From contig CABUSV010000012.1 in assembly GCA_902494345.1 (NCBI GenBank), positions 6,877 to 70,876 of the forward strand: 64,000 nt of DNA, in the 5' to 3' direction. Origin of the DNA: an uncultured Collinsella sp. Lineage in GTDB: Bacteria > Actinomycetota > Coriobacteriia > Coriobacteriales > Coriobacteriaceae. The position numbers and the translations under genes were made by a program. The notes under the pieces are model-generated. The model ran no database searches. It saw only the letters and a program-made list of their open reading frames with translations, and was not told where the DNA came from. Positions 17,341 through 26,904 of this stretch are shown here, piece by piece; position 1 is the stretch's first letter, and every line of letters begins with the position of its first letter.

Positions 17341-20340
17341 ATGGTAAACGATTTGAGCGGTATAGACGACCTCGAGCTGATGCCGTTAGGCGGAGGCTAT
17401 ATGGTGCGACGCGAACGCTTGATGAATGAGCTTATCGCCAAGGGCCGAAAGGCCGGCATCGTGGTTCTTTATGCGCCCGACGGGTTTGGGAAGACCTCGG
17501 TGCTGCTGCAGTACACCCATGAGGTTAAATGCGACCCGACGCGAGGCCCCGTGCGGATTATCGAGGCCGATCGCGCCACTGGGCGCGAGGTGTTTATGCA
17601 GCTCGAGGTGGTTACCGAAGAACTCAAAGACAAACCGCACTCCCTTATCGCGATTGATAATGTGCCAAACCTCGATCAGCACGATACCGAAGACCTCATC
17701 GACAGGATTCGCGGCCTGCGCGCTATGGGGATAGGGGTCTTTATCTCCTGCCGTCCTTCAAATCGTCAGCTGATTCATGGGCTGGGCGATTCGGTTAAGA
17801 TTAATGCGCAGATGCTCAAGGTACATGCCTATGAGTATTCGGCGTGGGCATCGGCGTTTTCGATCAGCACATCGCTCGACTTTTATCAGCTCACGCAGGG
17901 CGTGCCCGAGCTCGTTTCGGCATTGCAGACGGGTCCGTATGGCCAAGGTGACGTAGCCGGTCTGCTCGAAAACGAGATTGTCAACGTATATGGTGCGGCA
18001 CTTGTCGATCTGGCTTCGCTCGACAATAATGCGCTGTTTTGCGTGGCATGTCTCATGGTTTTGATGGGCGAGGGCAATATCGCAGAACTCGAGGCCTGTG
18101 GGGTGAGGCTGTCGATGGTCGACCAGTCCTACTTTGTACGCGACTACCCGATCTTTGGCTTGGATCCCGCCGAGCGGAGTTTTACGTGTCTGGGCACGGA
18201 GGATAACGGACGCTTGCGCTTGCGTAAGTTGGTGGCCGAGGTTCGCCCCGAACTTGTTCCGAGGGCGGCCCGGATTTTGCTTAAGGCGGGCCGATGCGAT
18301 GCGGCGATGGGCCTGGCGGACGCCTTTTTGGACCGTAGAGCGGTCCTTGAACTTGCTGGGCAGTATGGGATCGATCTTGCTCTGACGGGGCACGGGGCCG
18401 ATATCTGCCGAGCAGCGCTGGGCACGATCGATGCTGACGATCCGGCTCCAGAGCCAACGCCTGCCGAGGCGCTTGGCGTATATCTGGCAGCGGTCAGCGT
18501 GTCCAATACAAAGCTCGCTCGCTATATGGCATCGGTTATCGAGCGCGGGGGCGAACGGGCGGTCTGCGAAATAGATCCTGTTTCATGGAGGGTGGCCCAG
18601 ACACTGACGGCTGTTTGCTATGGGGATAACGGGCTTGGGCTTCCTACGAACCTGGCCGTGCCAGAAATCGAGACATCCCATACCGCACTCGATATGTTGT
18701 CTGCGCATATCGAGGTCAAGCGCTGCCTGACCGAGCGGGGAGATGACGGCGGCGTCTTGCAGCAGCTCAAAACGAGCAAGGCCTACGACTGCGAGCTCGA
18801 CATCGCGGGGATTGTTATACGGGCCGATAGCATGCTGGTGGAGCTCTTTGACGGGTCGTTTGCGGGAACCGACGAGCGCGATGACGAGATGACGGTGGTG
18901 CGGGAGGCGCTCGACGTACGTGGGCTTAAGGCGATGGCTATCTGGGTGCGCATGGTGTTGGCGGCACGGCGGCTCCTTTCCGGCTTGCCGGTAACCGACG
19001 ACGCGGCGTTCAACGAGCTCGATCGTTTTGCTGTGCGCATGCGCGACAACCAGATTCAGCTGTTTGGGCTGTTGCTAGAAGGCTGGCAGTCACTGGCAGA
19101 GGGACGGCCGGTTAATGCAAAGTTCCATGCGGTCCAAGTGCTCAAACTTGCCGAGGAATCGATTGCGTACATGCGCGATAACGCATTGCTGCTGGAGCGC
19201 GCGGCATATCTGCGTAACACCTCGATGGTTTCGGTGCGCGAGGAAGCGGAGTTGCTCGATATAAGCCAGACGCAGGTTGGTGGCGCAGAAGCCTGGATGG
19301 TGGCGCTGCATTTGGCCTGTGCGGGCCGAGACAGCGACCTTGCGGCCTGGATGTCCATGAATCGCGCGGGGATTCTGGAACCGTCGTATCGGCTCTTTGC
19401 GCGCCTTGCCATGCATTGTCTGGGCGAGCCGGCGACCAGGATTCGCAAGAAGCTTCCCGTGCGCGAGCTGTCGCGGTACTCGCTGCGCGACGATTTGGAA
19501 GGGGAGGGCGAGCGCCTGTTCCAGGCCGGCGAGGTTGAAGCCGTTGATACCATCGACCATATCGAGATTCGTATGTTTGGGGCGTTTCGCGCCGAGCGCG
19601 ACGGGTTTCCCATCACGGACAAAATGTGGCGCCGCAAGAAGGCGGCGACACTTGCCGAGCGGCTTGCGCTGGGCATGGATGCGCTCGTCGATCGTGAGAC
19701 GCTGGCCATGGAGCTGTGGCCCCATGCCGAGTTCAATAGCGCCCGCAACAACCTGTACTCGACGATATCGCGCTTGCGGTCGGCTTTGGGACCGACGCCG
19801 GATGGCAAGTCGTGCGTGCTCATCCAAAATGAATGCATTGGACTCAACGGTGACTACGTCAAGACCGATGTACGGCTGTTTGACCAGATAAGCCGCGAGG
19901 TTTTGGGAAATCGCACGGGTGCGCGCGGACCCCATTTAGTTGAGCTGTGCCTTAAGATTGAGCAGCTTTATGCCGGACCGCTGTATGTTCCCAATGGCTG
20001 TAATCCCACCTACTTTTTGCGTATGCGACGCATCATGCAGTCGAAGTACATCGATTGCATGATTAAGGGAGCAAATGCCGCTCTAGAAGAAAACGATCTG
20101 CAGTCGGCGATTTGGCTGGCGGAGTCGGGGCTTCGGCAGGAAACGTCGCGTGAGGATATGGTGCGCTGCGCCATGCGCGTCTACAGTGCGGCGGGGCGGC
20201 GGCGCGATATCGTCGAGCTATACAGCGGGCATATGCACCATTTGAGGGAGCAGGTCAATGGCGTGCCCGAGCCCGAGACGCGGCGTCTATACGAGCGCTT
20301 GGTGGAGGGGCGGCTCAATCGCGTGCTGGTCGAGCGATAA
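17341..20340 (+). CDS. Giant SARP/BTAD-type regulator with P-loop
   Basis: A 999-residue protein. The N-terminal 300 residues look like a signal-transduction NTPase of the MalT type (Walker A APDGFGKTS, about residues 45-53; IAIDNV as a Walker B-like segment). The middle 400 residues are helical. The C-terminal 260 residues begin with a winged-helix module (IEIRMFGAFRAERDG; AMELWPHAEFNSARNNLYSTISRLR) followed by a bacterial transcriptional activator domain, as in SARP regulators. Start ATG has GAGGAGCGG upstream. It has no obvious target operon beside it. DNA binding is inferred from the family; the ligand is unknown. Confidence 0.82.
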   Translation: MVNDLSGIDDLELMPLGGGYMVRRERLMNELIAKGRKAGIVVLYAPDGFGKTSVLLQYTHEVKCDPTRGPVRIIEADRATGREVFMQLEVVTEELKDKPHSLIAIDNVPNLDQHDTEDLIDRIRGLRAMGIGVFISCRPSNRQLIHGLGDSVKINAQMLKVHAYEYSAWASAFSISTSLDFYQLTQGVPELVSALQTGPYGQGDVAGLLENEIVNVYGAALVDLASLDNNALFCVACLMVLMGEGNIAELEACGVRLSMVDQSYFVRDYPIFGLDPAERSFTCLGTEDNGRLRLRKLVAEVRPELVPRAARILLKAGRCDAAMGLADAFLDRRAVLELAGQYGIDLALTGHGADICRAALGTIDADDPAPEPTPAEALGVYLAAVSVSNTKLARYMASVIERGGERAVCEIDPVSWRVAQTLTAVCYGDNGLGLPTNLAVPEIETSHTALDMLSAHIEVKRCLTERGDDGGVLQQLKTSKAYDCELDIAGIVIRADSMLVELFDGSFAGTDERDDEMTVVREALDVRGLKAMAIWVRMVLAARRLLSGLPVTDDAAFNELDRFAVRMRDNQIQLFGLLLEGWQSLAEGRPVNAKFHAVQVLKLAEESIAYMRDNALLLERAAYLRNTSMVSVREEAELLDISQTQVGGAEAWMVALHLACAGRDSDLAAWMSMNRAGILEPSYRLFARLAMHCLGEPATRIRKKLPVRELSRYSLRDDLEGEGERLFQAGEVEAVDTIDHIEIRMFGAFRAERDGFPITDKMWRRKKAATLAERLALGMDALVDRETLAMELWPHAEFNSARNNLYSTISRLRSALGPTPDGKSCVLIQNECIGLNGDYVKTDVRLFDQISREVLGNRTGARGPHLVELCLKIEQLYAGPLYVPNGCNPTYFLRMRRIMQSKYIDCMIKGANAALEENDLQSAIWLAESGLRQETSREDMVRCAMRVYSAAGRRRDIVELYSGHMHHLREQVNGVPEPETRRLYERLVEGRLNRVLVER

Positions 20341-20343
20341 AAA

Positions 20344-20372
20344 ACGGGCGCCCGAAGTACTTGGGCGCCCGT
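20344..20372. terminator. Bidirectional terminator, SARP gene / yhbY
   Basis: ACGGGCGCCC pairs with GGGCGCCCGT around an 8- to 9-nt loop. Seven As on the plus strand just before it give a T-run for the minus-strand yhbY transcript. Confidence 0.8.
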
Positions 20373-20409
20373 AAGCTTGCTATGTGTTGGCTCGCCGGAT
20401 CATTGGCTC

Positions 20410-20709
20410 TTAGACGAGCTTGATCTTCTCGATGTCCTTGCGCGAGGACTCGCGATACAGCGAGAACTTGCGGCCGATGACCTGAACGACCTCGGCGTGG
20501 CAGCGCTCAGCGAGCTCTTCGGCGGCCTCGCGGGCAGAAAGGCTGGAGCCATCGAGCACGGAGCACTTAACGAGCTCGTGCTTCTCCAGGTAGGCGACCG
20601 TCTGCTCGACGGTGCCCTCGTTGACATCGGACTTGCCGATGATGATGGCGGGGTTGAGGTGATGGGCCATGCTGCGAAGCTGCTTGACCTGGGCTCCTGT
20701 CAGTGCCAT
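20410..20709 (-). CDS. yhbY: YhbY-family ribosome assembly RNA-binding protein
   Basis: A 99-residue CRS1/YhbY (CRM) domain protein: MALTGAQVKQLRSMAHHL at the start, the IGKSDVNEG loop and the VIGRKFSLYR block with the GxxF-type RNA-binding loop. It associates with pre-50S particles in E. coli. The start follows AGAAAGCGAGAA. It is separated from the methyltransferase by 160 bp. Confidence 0.92.
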   Translation of the reverse strand: MALTGAQVKQLRSMAHHLNPAIIIGKSDVNEGTVEQTVAYLEKHELVKCSVLDGSSLSAREAAEELAERCHAEVVQVIGRKFSLYRESSRKDIEKIKLV

Positions 20710-20867
20710 GGGTTCTCGCTTTCTATGTATGGGGCGCCCCGCGACGGGGCCTTAATCTACGTGAGCTGTCCCACGATAGCGCAGGAACGGTGCGGTGTGG
20801 AGCGCGTTTGCCCAGTTCAAAAAGAATGCGGATGCCGAGTGAGTGGGCAGTGCGGGCTGCGAACAGG

Positions 20868-21755
20868 CTATGAGCTGGGCGCAGAGACCGGCTCCCATGC
20901 AATAAACGCCCAACGAACCTTGCGGACATGATCGAGCATATAGCGCCCCTGCGGCACGCCCTTGGAGCCCGGTTCGCCGGCATGGGGGTTCTCGATCATG
21001 TGTTGGGCGATGTAGTCGCGCAGACGGTCGACCTTATCTTCGTTGCCATGCTCGAGCATACGGGAAAAATCCGCCACACCCGCCTCAAGGCTATTGAAGG
21101 TATCGCGACGAGGCGATTCAAAGTATGTAACCTGCGGCAGGGCACCCATCTGAATGAGGATGTTGAAGGCGTACACAAAGCCATTACTGCAGGTGACCGA
21201 GGCACCGATAGCGTTCATCAAGTGCAGATCATAGCGCGGGCTGGAGTTGGCAACCATCGTGACAGCACAACGCCGACGAGCCGTACGGTCAAGCTTGGCA
21301 AGCGCACCTTTTAGATTGGTCGTCGTAACCGACCGACTGGCAAAGGCAACATCCACCGCCTTCGCGACCGGCCCAACCAAATCCCAATCATCATCCCAAG
21401 CAAGCTCAAGCGGCGTTATACGCCCCTCGAGCCCGTAGTACTCAATGCCGGCATCAAGCGTGCCCAACATGGCAGGGGAAAAATCAGCGGCAATCACCGG
21501 ATGCTCAGCCTGAGCAAGCGGAATAGCAATCGATCCAGCCCCGCACCCCATATCGAGCACCGACTCGCCGGGCTCAAGCGCCAACAGCTTCATAAAATCC
21601 CGAGCATAAGGGGCAGTCTCCAACGGCCGAAAATGCCGAGCCCTTTTATCCCACTCAAAAGAATCATCAGCCCGCCGCCGATCAGCTTGCAGACGCATCC
21701 ACTCCTGATTCCAATCAGCAGAAAGAAGCTCAGAGCGAGCATCCCCATCAACCAC
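20868..21755 (-). CDS. Class I SAM-dependent methyltransferase
   Basis: A 295-residue methyltransferase with motif I VLDMGCGAGSIAIPLAQ about residues 66-82 and an acidic D in VIAADFSP after beta-2. I take the GTG at 21755, which sits 6 nt after AGGAGG; the longer frame from 21815 adds an unlikely hydrophobic stretch. The N-terminal DWNQEWMRLQADRR block is seen in small-molecule methyltransferases of gut anaerobes. Substrate unknown. Confidence 0.82.
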   Translation of the reverse strand: MVDGDARSELLSADWNQEWMRLQADRRRADDSFEWDKRARHFRPLETAPYARDFMKLLALEPGESVLDMGCGAGSIAIPLAQAEHPVIAADFSPAMLGTLDAGIEYYGLEGRITPLELAWDDDWDLVGPVAKAVDVAFASRSVTTTNLKGALAKLDRTARRRCAVTMVANSSPRYDLHLMNAIGASVTCSNGFVYAFNILIQMGALPQVTYFESPRRDTFNSLEAGVADFSRMLEHGNEDKVDRLRDYIAQHMIENPHAGEPGSKGVPQGRYMLDHVRKVRWAFIAWEPVSAPSS

Positions 21756-21923
21756 GGGCCAACCTCCTAGCAACAAAAAAGCGACTCCCCCCAAAAGAAG
21801 AGCCGCAACCAGCATATATCAGAAAAAGAACCGTTCCAACGCCAAACCGCCGCACCAGCCAAGTGGTGCAGGAGCGAAGCGACTGCCATACGGGATAGAA
21901 CCCAACTGAGGTCCCGTTGTGCG

Positions 21924-22057
21924 GGAGCCCCGGGGAGGGCAAATATATAAGGTCGATCGCGAGTTCCGCACGAGCCGGAGAGCACTTAATGTGCTCTCCG
22001 TGCGAGTCAGGACTGTCCGAGCAGGCGACCTTATATATTTGCCCTCCCCGGGGCTCC
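21924..22057. repeat. Nested palindromic repeat, copy 2
   Basis: Outer arms of 32 bp at 21924-21955 and 22026-22057 are perfect reverse complements. The 70-bp spacer has a perfect 10-bp inner hairpin (CGGAGAGCAC, TTAAT, GTGCTCTCCG). The inner hairpin is flanked by GAGTTCCGCACGA and GAGTCAGGACTGTCCGA, which are the reverse complements of the sequences at the same place in copy 1 at the start of the window. The arms of the two copies are unrelated except for an outer GCCCG..CCCCTCGG-like stretch. It lies between the methyltransferase and PFL genes. Confidence 0.85.
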
Positions 22058-22074
22058 TCGCCCGAACCCCTCGG

Positions 22075-23439
22075 CTAGTTCTTGAGCGAGTTCAGCGGTG
22101 CCGGGAAGCGTCCACCGCGGTGGGCAAGCACGGTGCCGGCGTTGGGGTTCACCGGCATGATGGGCGCACGGCCGAACAGGCCACCGTACTCGACGCAGTC
22201 GCCCACGCCCTTGCCGATAGCAGGAATCACGCGCACGGCCGTGGTCTTGTTGTTGATGACGCCGATGGCCATCTCGTCGGCGATGATGCCGGCGATGGTC
22301 TCGACCGGGGTGTCGCCGGGGATGGCGATCATGTCCAGGCCGACGGAGCACACGCAGGTCATGGCCTCGAGCTTCTCGAGCGAAAGCGCACCGGCCTCGA
22401 CGGCGGCGATCATGCCGGCGTCCTCGGACACGGGGATGAAGGCGCCGGAGAGACCGCCCACGCTGGAGCTGGCCATGACGCCGCCCTTCTTGACGGCATC
22501 GTTAAGCATGGCGAGCGCACAGGTCGTGCCCGGGCCACCGCAGGTGCCCACGCCGATGATCTCGAGGATGCGGGCAACGGAGTCGCCGATGGCAGGCGTG
22601 GGAGCCAGCGATAGGTCGACAATGCCCTTCTCGACACCCAGACGATGGGCGGCCTCGCGGCTCATGAGCTCGCCGGCGCGGGTGATCTTAAAGGCGGTCT
22701 GCTTGATCTTCTCGGCAACCTCCATCATCGATGCGGAGTCGGGCAGCGTCTCCAGGGCTGCGGCCATAACGCCGGGGCCCGAGACGCCTACGTTGATGAC
22801 GGCGTCGGCCTCGCCACCGCCGTGGACGGCGCCCGCCATAAACGGGGAGTCCTCGACCATGTTGGCAAAGCAGACAAACTTGGAGGCGCCGACGGAATCC
22901 TGGTCGGCAGTGAGTTTGGCGGCATCGATGATGGTCTGGGCGGCCATGAGCACGGCGTCCATGTTGATACCGGCGCGCAGGCTGGCGACGTTGACGCTGG
23001 AGCAGACGCGGCTCGTGGTGGCGAGCGCCTGGGGGATGGACTGGATGACGCGGCGGTCGGCGTCGCCGATGCCCTTCTGGACGAGTGCGGAGAAGCCGCC
23101 CAGGTAATCGATGCCGAGCGTCTCGGCCGCGCGGTCGAGGGCATGCGCGATGGGGGTGAGGTCCTCATTCTTGCAGCACGCGGCGATCTGCGCCACCGGG
23201 GTGACGGAAACGCGCTTGTTGACGATGGGAATACCGTACTCGCGCTCGAGGTTCTCGGCGGTCTCGACCAGATGCTCAGCCGTGTGCGTCACGTGGTCGT
23301 AGATCTTCGTGCACATGCGGTCGAGGTTCTCGTCACCGCAACCCATGAGCGAGACACCCATGGTGATGGTCCTGATGTCGAGGTTCTGCTCCTCAACCAT
23401 GCCGCGGGTTTCCGCGATTTCTGCGGGCGTGATCGCCAT
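22075..23439 (-). CDS. PFL family protein (UPF0210/DUF711)
   Basis: A 454-residue protein of the UPF0210 (DUF711) family, structurally related to pyruvate formate-lyase but without a recognised reaction. The family blocks VSLMGCGDENLDRM, VHGGGEADAVINVGVSGPGV and GTCGGPGTTCALAMLNDA are present. The start at 23439 follows GGAGCGCAAGG; the frame is open to 23496 but lacks support. The ACT-domain partner (UPF0237) usually found beside it is absent. Function is unknown. Confidence 0.9.
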   Translation of the reverse strand: MAITPAEIAETRGMVEEQNLDIRTITMGVSLMGCGDENLDRMCTKIYDHVTHTAEHLVETAENLEREYGIPIVNKRVSVTPVAQIAACCKNEDLTPIAHALDRAAETLGIDYLGGFSALVQKGIGDADRRVIQSIPQALATTSRVCSSVNVASLRAGINMDAVLMAAQTIIDAAKLTADQDSVGASKFVCFANMVEDSPFMAGAVHGGGEADAVINVGVSGPGVMAAALETLPDSASMMEVAEKIKQTAFKITRAGELMSREAAHRLGVEKGIVDLSLAPTPAIGDSVARILEIIGVGTCGGPGTTCALAMLNDAVKKGGVMASSSVGGLSGAFIPVSEDAGMIAAVEAGALSLEKLEAMTCVCSVGLDMIAIPGDTPVETIAGIIADEMAIGVINNKTTAVRVIPAIGKGVGDCVEYGGLFGRAPIMPVNPNAGTVLAHRGGRFPAPLNSLKN

Positions 23440-23484
23440 CCTTGCGCTCCTATCTGCCAAAACGAGCATAGTCTTATCTATTCT

Positions 23485-23522
23485 AACGTGCCACACGTGC
23501 CAAGTGGCGCGTGCGGCACGTT
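23485..23522. terminator. Imperfect hairpin between PFL gene and metH
   Basis: AACGTGCC.CACG pairs with CGTG.GGCACGTT. It lies 26 nt beyond the metH stop and upstream of the PFL gene, both on the minus strand. There is no T-run on that strand, so it may be a weak terminator or an operator. Confidence 0.4.
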
Positions 23523-23547
23523 TTGGTGCTCGGTTGTTTCCGTTGTG

Positions 23548-26106
23548 TTACTGCCCAAAGACCTCTTCGGCGATGCGCGCGCTCTCGGCGGCGTCCTTGG
23601 CGTAGTAGTCAGCGCCAATCTGTTTGGCGTATTCGGGCGTGAGTACGGCGCCGCCTACGATGATCTTGACGCCCGGCACCTCGGTATGAAGCAGCTTGAT
23701 GGTCTCTTCCATAGCCACGACGGTGGTAGTCATAAGCGCCGAGAGGCCGACGAGCTTAATGTCGCGCTCCTTGACGGTCTTGAGTACCTCCTGCGGATCG
23801 ACGTCGCGGCCCAGGTCAAAGACGGTATAGCCGTAGTTATCGAGCAGCATCTTGACGATGTTCTTGCCAATATCGTGGATGTCGCCCTTGACGGTGGCCA
23901 CGCAGATCTTGCCCTTGTCGGCGATCTCGCCGGCGGGCATCAGGCGCTTGATGGTGTCGAAGCCCACGCGCGCGGCCTCGGCCGAGGCCATAAGCTGCGG
24001 CAAGAAGAACTTGCCCTGGTCAAAGAGGACGCCAACCTCGTCGAGGGCGGGGATAAAGTGATTGTTGATGAGGTCCATAGCGTCGTGGTCTGTCAGCAGA
24101 CGCTCGGTCTCGGCAGCGATCTCGCCTTTGCGGCCCGAGACGACCATGCGACGAATCGGATCGTCGTTGCCGTCGGTGCCGGCGGTGCCTGCAGTGGGCG
24201 CAGTGTCGGTCGATGCTGCCTGAGCCGCCGCCGGGTTTGCGGCGATCTTATACGGATCGGTCCAGCCGGCATAGCGCTCGATGTATCCGGTCGAGCCCTC
24301 GTCTTCAACGCTCAGGACGCGATAGCTGTAGACGGTGTCCATAAAGCGCTTGGAACCCGGGTTCATGATGGGGGCGTCCAGGCCCGCGCCAAAGGCGGCG
24401 GCCAAAAAGACCGAACCCAGCAGCGGGCGGGCAGGCAGGCCAAAGCTGATGTTCGACACGCCGAGCGCACATTTGACGCCCAGGCGCTCCTTGCACAGGG
24501 ACATGGCGCGCAGGATCTGCTCGGCCTGGCGTTGATTGGTCGAGGCGGTCATGACCAGGCAGTCGATGAGGATGCGGTCCGGTCCGATGCCGTAGCGGGC
24601 AGCCTCGGCCACGATGCGCTCGGCGATGGCGAAGCGGGCCTCGGCGGTATCGGGGATGCCGCCTTCGTCGAGCGTGAGGCCGACAACGTTGGTGCCGTAG
24701 TGGGCGACCAGCGGAAAGATCTCATCCATAATCTGCTGCTTGCCATTGACCGAGTTGATGATGGGCTTGCCGGCGTAGCGGCGCACGGCGGCCTCGACGG
24801 CTGCGGGATCGGTGGAGTCGATCTGCAGCGGCAGGAGCGTGGAGCCCTGGAGCTGTTCGGTCGCCTGTTGGATAATCTTGACCTCGTCGATCTCGGGCAG
24901 GCCCACGTTGACGTCCAGGATGTCGGCGCCCTGCTCCTGCTGGCTGATGCCCTGGCTCACCACGTAGTCCAGATCGCCGTCGCGCAGGGCCTGCTGCAGG
25001 CGCTTTTTGCCGGTGGGGTTGATGCGCTCGCCGATGACGGCGATTTTGTGGCCGTCGCAGGGAAGGTCCACCACGGTCTGGGCGCTCGTGACCGACATAC
25101 TGGGCTTGCGATGGCGTGGGCTGGGCGTGTGGTTGTCGATAAGCGTGCGTAGAGCCGCCATGTGCGCCGGCGTGGTGCCGCAGCAACCGCCCACGACGCT
25201 CACGCCGTCCTCAATCATGCCGGCGACGGCCTCGGCGTATTCGGGTGCCTGGATATCAAAGACGGTATTGCCGTCGTCGTCCACATGGGGAAGTCCCGCG
25301 TTGGCCTGCACCATAACGGGCTTGTCGGTAACGGTGAGCATACGTGCGGCGAGTCCTCGGAGCTCGGCCGGTCCTTGGCTGCAGTTGATGCCCAAAACGT
25401 CGGCGCCGATGGCGTCGAGCGTGATGGCGGCGACCTCGGGGCTCGTTCCTAGGAAGGTACGGCCGTCTTCCTCAAAGGTCATGGTGGCAAAGACGGGCAG
25501 GTCGGAGTTCTCGCGGCAGGCGAGGACGGCTGCCTTGATCTCGGCCAGGTCGGTCATAGTCTCGATAATAAAGAGGTCCACACCCGCATCGACGCCGGCG
25601 CGCACTTCCTCGGCAAAGAGGTCATAGGCCTCGTCGAAGCTGAGGGTACCCAAGGGGCGAAGCAACGCGCCGATGGGGCCGATGTCACCAGCGACGTAGC
25701 GGGCGCCGGCCGCGCGGGCACAGGTGACGGCCGCGGCAAAGACGTCTGCCACGGTGGCGGCACCGTCGAGCTTGTGGGCATTGGCGCCAAAGGTGTTGGC
25801 GGTGATCACGTCACAGCCGGCCTCGACATATTGACGTTGGATATCGGTGATAACCTGGGGCTCCTCAAAGTTGAGCAGCTCGGGCAGGGCGCCGGCCTTC
25901 ATGCCGGCCGCTTGCAACATCGTGCCCATGCCGCCGTCGAACAGCAGGTGTCCCGTGCCCTCGATGGCCGCACGCAGGCGATCGTCCTTAATGCGCAGAT
26001 CGTCGATTGTGCGCGTTTTGTACGCGGCACCGTTGCAGCGCGCAGCATTGACAGGTGCCGCCAGCGCGGCACCGTCCAGATCATGAGTGATAAGCGGAGT
26101 AAACAT
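23548..26106 (-). CDS. metH: Cobalamin-dependent methionine synthase, no AdoMet domain
   Basis: An 852-residue MetH. Order: homocysteine-binding barrel (about residues 40-330, zinc cysteines in GGCCGTTPAHM), pterin-binding barrel (about 350-610), a low-complexity linker rich in A, T and G (about 625-650), helical cap (about 655-735) and B12 domain with the cobalt-ligand motif DIHDIGKN (about 742-749). The AdoMet reactivation domain is missing and is supplied by the separate gene at 26116, 9 nt upstream in the operon. It methylates homocysteine using 5-methyl-THF made by MetF from the same operon. Start behind AGGAGCCCC. Confidence 0.95.
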   Translation of the reverse strand: MFTPLITHDLDGAALAAPVNAARCNGAAYKTRTIDDLRIKDDRLRAAIEGTGHLLFDGGMGTMLQAAGMKAGALPELLNFEEPQVITDIQRQYVEAGCDVITANTFGANAHKLDGAATVADVFAAAVTCARAAGARYVAGDIGPIGALLRPLGTLSFDEAYDLFAEEVRAGVDAGVDLFIIETMTDLAEIKAAVLACRENSDLPVFATMTFEEDGRTFLGTSPEVAAITLDAIGADVLGINCSQGPAELRGLAARMLTVTDKPVMVQANAGLPHVDDDGNTVFDIQAPEYAEAVAGMIEDGVSVVGGCCGTTPAHMAALRTLIDNHTPSPRHRKPSMSVTSAQTVVDLPCDGHKIAVIGERINPTGKKRLQQALRDGDLDYVVSQGISQQEQGADILDVNVGLPEIDEVKIIQQATEQLQGSTLLPLQIDSTDPAAVEAAVRRYAGKPIINSVNGKQQIMDEIFPLVAHYGTNVVGLTLDEGGIPDTAEARFAIAERIVAEAARYGIGPDRILIDCLVMTASTNQRQAEQILRAMSLCKERLGVKCALGVSNISFGLPARPLLGSVFLAAAFGAGLDAPIMNPGSKRFMDTVYSYRVLSVEDEGSTGYIERYAGWTDPYKIAANPAAAQAASTDTAPTAGTAGTDGNDDPIRRMVVSGRKGEIAAETERLLTDHDAMDLINNHFIPALDEVGVLFDQGKFFLPQLMASAEAARVGFDTIKRLMPAGEIADKGKICVATVKGDIHDIGKNIVKMLLDNYGYTVFDLGRDVDPQEVLKTVKERDIKLVGLSALMTTTVVAMEETIKLLHTEVPGVKIIVGGAVLTPEYAKQIGADYYAKDAAESARIAEEVFGQ

Positions 26107-26115
26107 CGGGGGCTC

Positions 26116-26904
26116 CTAATGGCTGGAATAGCAGGTGGTGTGGGCGGCGCGGAAGCGGCAGTGCTCGCGCATGCGGCAGATATTGCAGGTGGGGCGGCTC
26201 TGGGCGTCGTGGACTTCACCGTCGAACAGACCAATCACCGCGGTCACGCTCTTGGTGGGCATGAGCAGGCTGGTGGGGGTGACGGTAAGTCCAATGAGGC
26301 GCGTGGCGTTGAGGGCATCTACGATCGAGCGCTGGGCCGTAAGCGGGCAGTCGCCGTAGCCGGGACTAAAGCGCCAGTTACCGGCGAGTCCGTGTGCGGC
26401 GGCTGCGACCTTGACCTGCTGGTCCATCTGCTCAACGGCAGCTTCCACATAGGCGGAGCACGCGGCATCGAGCACGGCTCCCTCTAGGGGCTGCTGGGCC
26501 CCCGTGGTGCGCAGGCGACGCTCGGCGTCCATGCCGAGGGTGCATGCCATGAGTGCCGCCAGGCGGGCGTCCTTAAGGTGGCGATAGATATCGCGGCCCC
26601 GCAGCTCAACATTGGTACCGACCAAGCGAATGCAAGGCTCGCCCTGTTCATCGACGCCCGTGGCATCGATGGCAAATACGCGGCGCACGCCACGGGGTTC
26701 AATGTCCAGTTCCAGACGCTCAACAACTAGCTCAATACGCTGCGCTAGCTCGGGCTCAATCTGCTGGCCGCCGTAGCCCAGATACCGCAGCATCTCGGCA
26801 CGGTCGACGCGAGGGTGGTGGGCGGCGTCGATACGGTAAAGCGCCGGCGACGCAAGGTCGGCCGGCACTTCAACAACGGTTGTATCGACGTGCGGTTTTT
26901 CCAT
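26116..26904 (-). CDS. Separate MetH reactivation domain protein
   Basis: A 262-residue protein matching the AdoMet-binding activation domain of methionine synthase. The conserved RFSPGYGDCPLTAQ carries the RxxPGY AdoMet-binding motif, and the C-terminal cysteines in CNICRMREHCRF are typical of the stand-alone form. Its ATG overlaps the metF stop (TAATG), and metH follows at once. It is inferred to support reductive methylation of oxidised cobalamin in the truncated MetH next door. Confidence 0.9.
   Translation of the reverse strand: MEKPHVDTTVVEVPADLASPALYRIDAAHHPRVDRAEMLRYLGYGGQQIEPELAQRIELVVERLELDIEPRGVRRVFAIDATGVDEQGEPCIRLVGTNVELRGRDIYRHLKDARLAALMACTLGMDAERRLRTTGAQQPLEGAVLDAACSAYVEAAVEQMDQQVKVAAAAHGLAGNWRFSPGYGDCPLTAQRSIVDALNATRLIGLTVTPTSLLMPTKSVTAVIGLFDGEVHDAQSRPTCNICRMREHCRFRAAHTTCYSSH

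Noticed and set aside
22645..25152. 835-codon plus-strand ORF antisense to the PFL gene and metH
   Set aside because: It is a shadow of two well-recognised minus-strand genes, rich in D, G and A, with no family match or ribosome site. High GC creates such frames.
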